Shown in pieces: positions 60,816-64,000 of a DNA stretch of 64,000 nt. The stretch spans positions 66,087 through 130,086 of the forward strand of contig JAOUMJ010000002.1 in NCBI GenBank assembly GCA_029881495.1, in the 5' to 3' direction. Numbering within the stretch: position 1 is the stretch's first letter; every line of letters starts with the position of its first letter. The notes under the pieces were generated by a model that saw nothing but the letters and a program-made list of their open reading frames with translations, searched no databases and was not told where the DNA came from. This DNA comes from Nitrospinota bacterium (GTDB lineage Bacteria; Nitrospinota_A; UBA7883; JACRGQ01). The position numbers were made by a program, and so were the translations under genes.

Positions 60816-62459
60816 TCAAATCGCTCCTTTGCATAACAGCTTTATGTCGATGAAATGGAATTCATCGTTAAAGGCCCAATACATCCTTGTCGGCATTTTG
60901 GCGGCAAAGTTGATAACGTTTGTATAGTACCTGAAATCCTTCTGGTTCATGGAGAGGATAACCGCGTCGTAGCTCTTTTTTCCGTTTATCGCCATCGCGG
61001 CGGTAGCGGGATTGAAGATGTTCGCCGGAAGAGGGAGGAAGTTTACATTTTCTCCCAGTCCTTCCATTACAACGCCCGGCTGGATGACGACGTCTATCTC
61101 GCACTCCGGGGCGACGGCGCGGATCGCCTTAATTCCGCTCACGGAATGCTCCATGGGGGATGACCTCAGGTAGAGGACGCTTTTCAGGTTCCCGCCGAGG
61201 ATATCGCTTATGGAGAGTGTTTTCAGCCGGTCGTGGAAGAGCGGTTTCAGCTTTCGCGGTTCCTTGAAGAATCCTGCGAGCGGTTTGAGCACCTTCTCCC
61301 AGTAAAAATCGTTTTTAACCGCTTCGATATTCTTTCTTATCGCTTTGGAGAGCGACGGCCTTGCGGCGAGGAGCCTTATCTTCTCTGCAAGCGCCTTGTC
61401 GTCACCGCACGGTACGACATAGCCGAGCGAACGCTTTTCTACGAGGTCGCTAAGAGTGTTGCCGGGGTTTGTGAGTATTGGCAGCGAACCCCAGATGTAG
61501 TCCATCAGCCGTATGCGGAAAGAGAAGCGGTTCTCTATGTGATTAGGGAAGGTTGCGATACCGGCATCGGCCTCAGTGAGGTAGTAGCCATGCTCTTCGT
61601 ACGGCACCCACTCCGAGTGGAAGAATACGTTTTTGTTGAGCAACCCTTTCCTCTTGGCGAAATTGAGGGTTTTTGTGTACATCTCGGACGGCTTTTTAAG
61701 CGCGGGGTGATGGGAAGGGATGAATACGAGTTTCGCGCGCGGAGAGGTTTTTACAAGGCGCGCCATCGCGCGGACAGGTGTAAGGGAGTCGTACCAGTTC
61801 CATAGCGAGCCACCCCAAATGATGAGAAAATCGTTTTTGCCGACACCTTCGATCTTTCCGCGCAGGATGTTTTTCCCTTTCGGCGGTTTTTTTCGCGGGA
61901 TGCCAAAAGGGGCGATGTCTATCACGCTGTTGAAATTTTCCCCCTTGCCGTACTCCTCCGGGCGGAGTTTCCCGGTCATGGTAAGTATGCCGAGGTAGTA
62001 GTCCCTTTCGCGCTCATTGGAGCAGATGAAAAAATCCCCGGAGGAGATCTGCCTCTGCATTACTTCAATGCGGTTTGAGAAATAGGTGGACTTTTCGGCG
62101 AGCCCCATCTCGTCGTGCGGGAGGTGTTCCATCTCCTCGAAGTAGAGGAGCGCCAGAAGGTCGACGGCAACCGGTTTGTTCCTTTTTTCGGCCATCTTCA
62201 TCACGAGAGGGGCTGGCTGGTTCGTATAGACGGCATCCGCCCAGTTTACTACCTCATCTATCTCTTCCGGGCTGTGGTAGTTCACGCGGTCAATGGGGAA
62301 CTTCTCCCTGTGCGTTTCCACAATGTACGGAGTGATAAGCCGGACGTTGAAGGTTTTTGAAAGCACTCTTGCGACCTCAAGTTGCCTTATGCCGAGGCCG
62401 CCTATCTTTCCGGTTACAGGTTCGGTCCCGAAAACCGCTATTTTCTTAGTCATGGTCAT
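60816..62459 (-). CDS. Glycosyltransferase family 4-like protein with C-terminal Rossmann-like module
   Basis: 547 residues. The GT-B glycosyltransferase part (about 1-405) has an N-terminal GGLGIRQLEVARVL, IIWGGSLWNWYDSLTPVRAMA, VFFHSEWVPYEEHGYYLTEADAGIATFP and FRIRLMDYIWGSLPILTNPGNTLSDLV typical of GT4. The last ~120 residues (SVLYLRSSPMEHSVSGIKAIRAVAPECEIDVVI and onward) are the same kind of module as in the GT2 and radical SAM proteins of this region. It overlaps the upstream membrane protein gene by 14 bases. Confidence 0.85.
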   Translation of the reverse strand: MTMTKKIAVFGTEPVTGKIGGLGIRQLEVARVLSKTFNVRLITPYIVETHREKFPIDRVNYHSPEEIDEVVNWADAVYTNQPAPLVMKMAEKRNKPVAVDLLALLYFEEMEHLPHDEMGLAEKSTYFSNRIEVMQRQISSGDFFICSNERERDYYLGILTMTGKLRPEEYGKGENFNSVIDIAPFGIPRKKPPKGKNILRGKIEGVGKNDFLIIWGGSLWNWYDSLTPVRAMARLVKTSPRAKLVFIPSHHPALKKPSEMYTKTLNFAKRKGLLNKNVFFHSEWVPYEEHGYYLTEADAGIATFPNHIENRFSFRIRLMDYIWGSLPILTNPGNTLSDLVEKRSLGYVVPCGDDKALAEKIRLLAARPSLSKAIRKNIEAVKNDFYWEKVLKPLAGFFKEPRKLKPLFHDRLKTLSISDILGGNLKSVLYLRSSPMEHSVSGIKAIRAVAPECEIDVVIQPGVVMEGLGENVNFLPLPANIFNPATAAMAINGKKSYDAVILSMNQKDFRYYTNVINFAAKMPTRMYWAFNDEFHFIDIKLLCKGAI

Positions 62460-64000
62460 TGTTTAAGGATATCTCTTTCAGCATTTGAGCGGCGGCGGCA
62501 TGTCCTGGAAGAATTTTCAGGCATAGCCGGAGCATCGGTTCCCGTTTATTGGCGGGGGAAAGGCGGGCAAGGCGGAACCACGCGGCTCCGACAATCTCGT
62601 TCTGTTTTCCATGCCTGGCCAATTCGTCGAAAAACTGATACGCTTCATCTTTTTTTCCGAATGTCTCCTGTTTCGAGGCGACGGCATATTTCAGGTTTTC
62701 ATTGCCGGGATTTTCGTTAAGGAACGCAAGGAGGCGTTTAAGGATTTCATTCTCTTTCCGATTCTTCAGTTGCAAAAGATCGAGAACGAGACGGGTCTTA
62801 AGCGCGTCGTCTCCGTCCTGCATTGTTAGTGCATTGTTGAAGAAATTTTCTGCTTCGTTAAGGGCGCCCATTGCCCTCGCGAGCGTTCCCCTGTAATAGG
62901 CCAATTCCATGCTATTCCCAAATAATTGCTCCTCTTCATCGATCAGTTTTCCGGCAGTATCGGTCTCTTTTGAAAGAATCTTCTGTTTTGCCAGAAGGAG
63001 CCTTGCTCCACGGAAAGAACTTTTAACTTTCAGCAAATCGTCCAGGTAATGTACCGCTTCGCTGTGCCGTCCGGCAAGATCAAGCAGTGTGGAGAGGTAA
63101 AAAAGGCCGTCGACATCATATTTATTGATGCGGCAGAGTTTTTTGCCTTCCTTGATCGCCCTGCGTATCTCGCCCAAATGGAGGTCGGTTTTATCGATGC
63201 CGGGAACCATCTCCCCTTTTGTAAGTTTTTCCATCAGCTCAAGTTTCGTTTTCCAGTAAAAGGCCAGCGGACTCCTTTCATGAATGACCGAGTGAAACCG
63301 GTAGATTGGAAACCTGCAATATGCGGTTTTTATAAGTTCATATCTAAGACCTGTAAGTTCCTGAAGGAGTTCCATGTCGAGGTTTGGGAAAGTCTTTATA
63401 ATGTAAAGGGGCCTGTATTTGCTTATGCCGCCGATGACGGAGTCGAAATAGGTTGCCTTTATGCCTAGATCCCATGGACCTGTGGCGTAATGAATAAGCG
63501 CGTCGGTTGCCGGAAGGCCGGTGTAATAGTATAGCTGTGTAAAGTTTCCCCAAACGAAAATGCGTCCACGTTCATTTCGCATGCGGACCAGCCTTTTGAT
63601 CGCCTTGCCGAGCTTTGGAAGGTATATAAACTGGTCGAACTTCCTGTATTTGGAAAGGGTTTTCATTGCCCTGGGGTGACGGTAGTAAGGGAACTTTATC
63701 AGGAATATTATCAGGGCGGTACCGAATATAACCGCAAACGCCGCATCGGAAAAGAGAGAATCATGCGTGCGAAGGAAATCGAGCGACATGCCGGACGCAA
63801 CCGCCAGTATTGCGATCAAGGGGAGGTAATGATACCTCGAAAAGAATTTCTGCAACACTTGAGCAACGATGGCGGTTACTGTCAGGGATATATACCATAA
63901 CCAGTTATCGTTTTGATATGAAAGCGCAAGTGAAGGGATCCCCGCGAGCCACAGGGGGAGAGTGGACGTAAAAACATCAAAAAAGTCGGCGCGGATACTG
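62446..64000 (-). CDS. Membrane protein with soluble and TPR domains (GT39/PMT-like), 5' end outside window
   Basis: The frame is open from the right edge, so at least 517 residues are seen and the N-terminus is missing; an internal GTG at 63858 is not the true start, because coding continues upstream with further membrane segments. Visible parts: about three membrane helices, then a domain with GRIFVWGNFTQLYYYTGLPATDALIHYA, the pattern found after the membrane part of ArnT/PMT-like (GT-C) proteins, then TPR-like repeats. It heads the visible part of the leftward GT4-BchE-methyltransferase run. Confidence 0.75.
   Translation of the reverse strand, partial: SIRADFFDVFTSTLPLWLAGIPSLALSYQNDNWLWYISLTVTAIVAQVLQKFFSRYHYLPLIAILAVASGMSLDFLRTHDSLFSDAAFAVIFGTALIIFLIKFPYYRHPRAMKTLSKYRKFDQFIYLPKLGKAIKRLVRMRNERGRIFVWGNFTQLYYYTGLPATDALIHYATGPWDLGIKATYFDSVIGGISKYRPLYIIKTFPNLDMELLQELTGLRYELIKTAYCRFPIYRFHSVIHERSPLAFYWKTKLELMEKLTKGEMVPGIDKTDLHLGEIRRAIKEGKKLCRINKYDVDGLFYLSTLLDLAGRHSEAVHYLDDLLKVKSSFRGARLLLAKQKILSKETDTAGKLIDEEEQLFGNSMELAYYRGTLARAMGALNEAENFFNNALTMQDGDDALKTRLVLDLLQLKNRKENEILKRLLAFLNENPGNENLKYAVASKQETFGKKDEAYQFFDELARHGKQNEIVGAAWFRLARLSPANKREPMLRLCLKILPGHAAAAQMLKEISLNNDHD

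Overview
The window reads as chromosomal DNA of a Gram-negative, motile, respiring bacterium. Evidence for this is an MsbA-type ABC exporter, an LPS heptosyltransferase-type enzyme, lipoproteins, c-type cytochromes, FliK/FlhB-like flagellar proteins and PilZ/HD-GYP c-di-GMP proteins. Base composition looks balanced by eye, and TTG and GTG starts are common. Gene content and the mix of families resemble Desulfobacterota, Nitrospinota or Nitrospirota lineages, but nothing here fixes the taxon. I saw no tRNA, rRNA, CRISPR array or insertion sequence.

Layout. Positions 1-8.8 kb hold the 5' part of lysS, a four-gene run ending in FliK-like and FlhB-C-like proteins, a DHH phosphoesterase, an RsbW-type ATPase, a DUF362 ferredoxin protein followed by a Met/His-rich secreted protein and a TetR regulator, and an M23 peptidase. 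Positions 9-19.6 kb are one long leftward housekeeping run: glyS, ppdK, ribD, ribE, ribBA, ribH, nusB, a phosphoesterase and holA. Positions 19.8-25 kb are a redox locus: a c-type cytochrome lipoprotein diverges from a three-gene set made of a cytochrome c-d1-c fusion protein, NirJ and NirF. Positions 25-29.1 kb are signalling genes: an HD-GYP response regulator, mazG, a stand-alone di-iron ODP oxygen-sensor-like protein and a hybrid histidine kinase. Then come dnaN (29.2-30.4 kb) and acn-mdh, with a compact three-way-junction RNA candidate between the latter two. Positions 33.9-37.8 kb carry a GNAT acetyltransferase, a ClpX-like ATPase without a zinc-finger domain, comF and two PilZ paralogues.

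Positions 38-47.3 kb contain an M3 oligopeptidase, a BFD-like protein, a TMTC-like membrane/TPR protein, an MsbA-like exporter with a family 9 glycosyltransferase, a large phosphoesterase and a DUF6765 protein. Positions 47.5-50.5 kb carry an unknown protein and two paralogous lipoproteins. Positions 50.7-64 kb are an accessory surface-glycan type region: two tandem radical SAM/SPASM proteins, GT2 and GT4 enzymes, a BchE-like radical SAM-TPR protein, a two-domain methyltransferase and a membrane GT/TPR protein cut by the window edge. Four of these proteins share one Rossmann-like module in different positions. The leftward run is broken by a 2.5 kb AT-richer rightward island (about 55.24-57.56 kb) with a truncated carbamoyltransferase, an SxtJ-like small protein and an SGNH hydrolase.

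Most notable items: (1) the c-d1-c protein with NirJ and NirF, which by eye keeps the proximal d1 histidine but lacks both distal catalytic histidines of NirS; (2) the shared module that moves between radical SAM enzymes and glycosyltransferases; (3) the ODP-histidine kinase pair; (4) the structured RNA candidate between acn and mdh; (5) the decayed carbamoyltransferase island.
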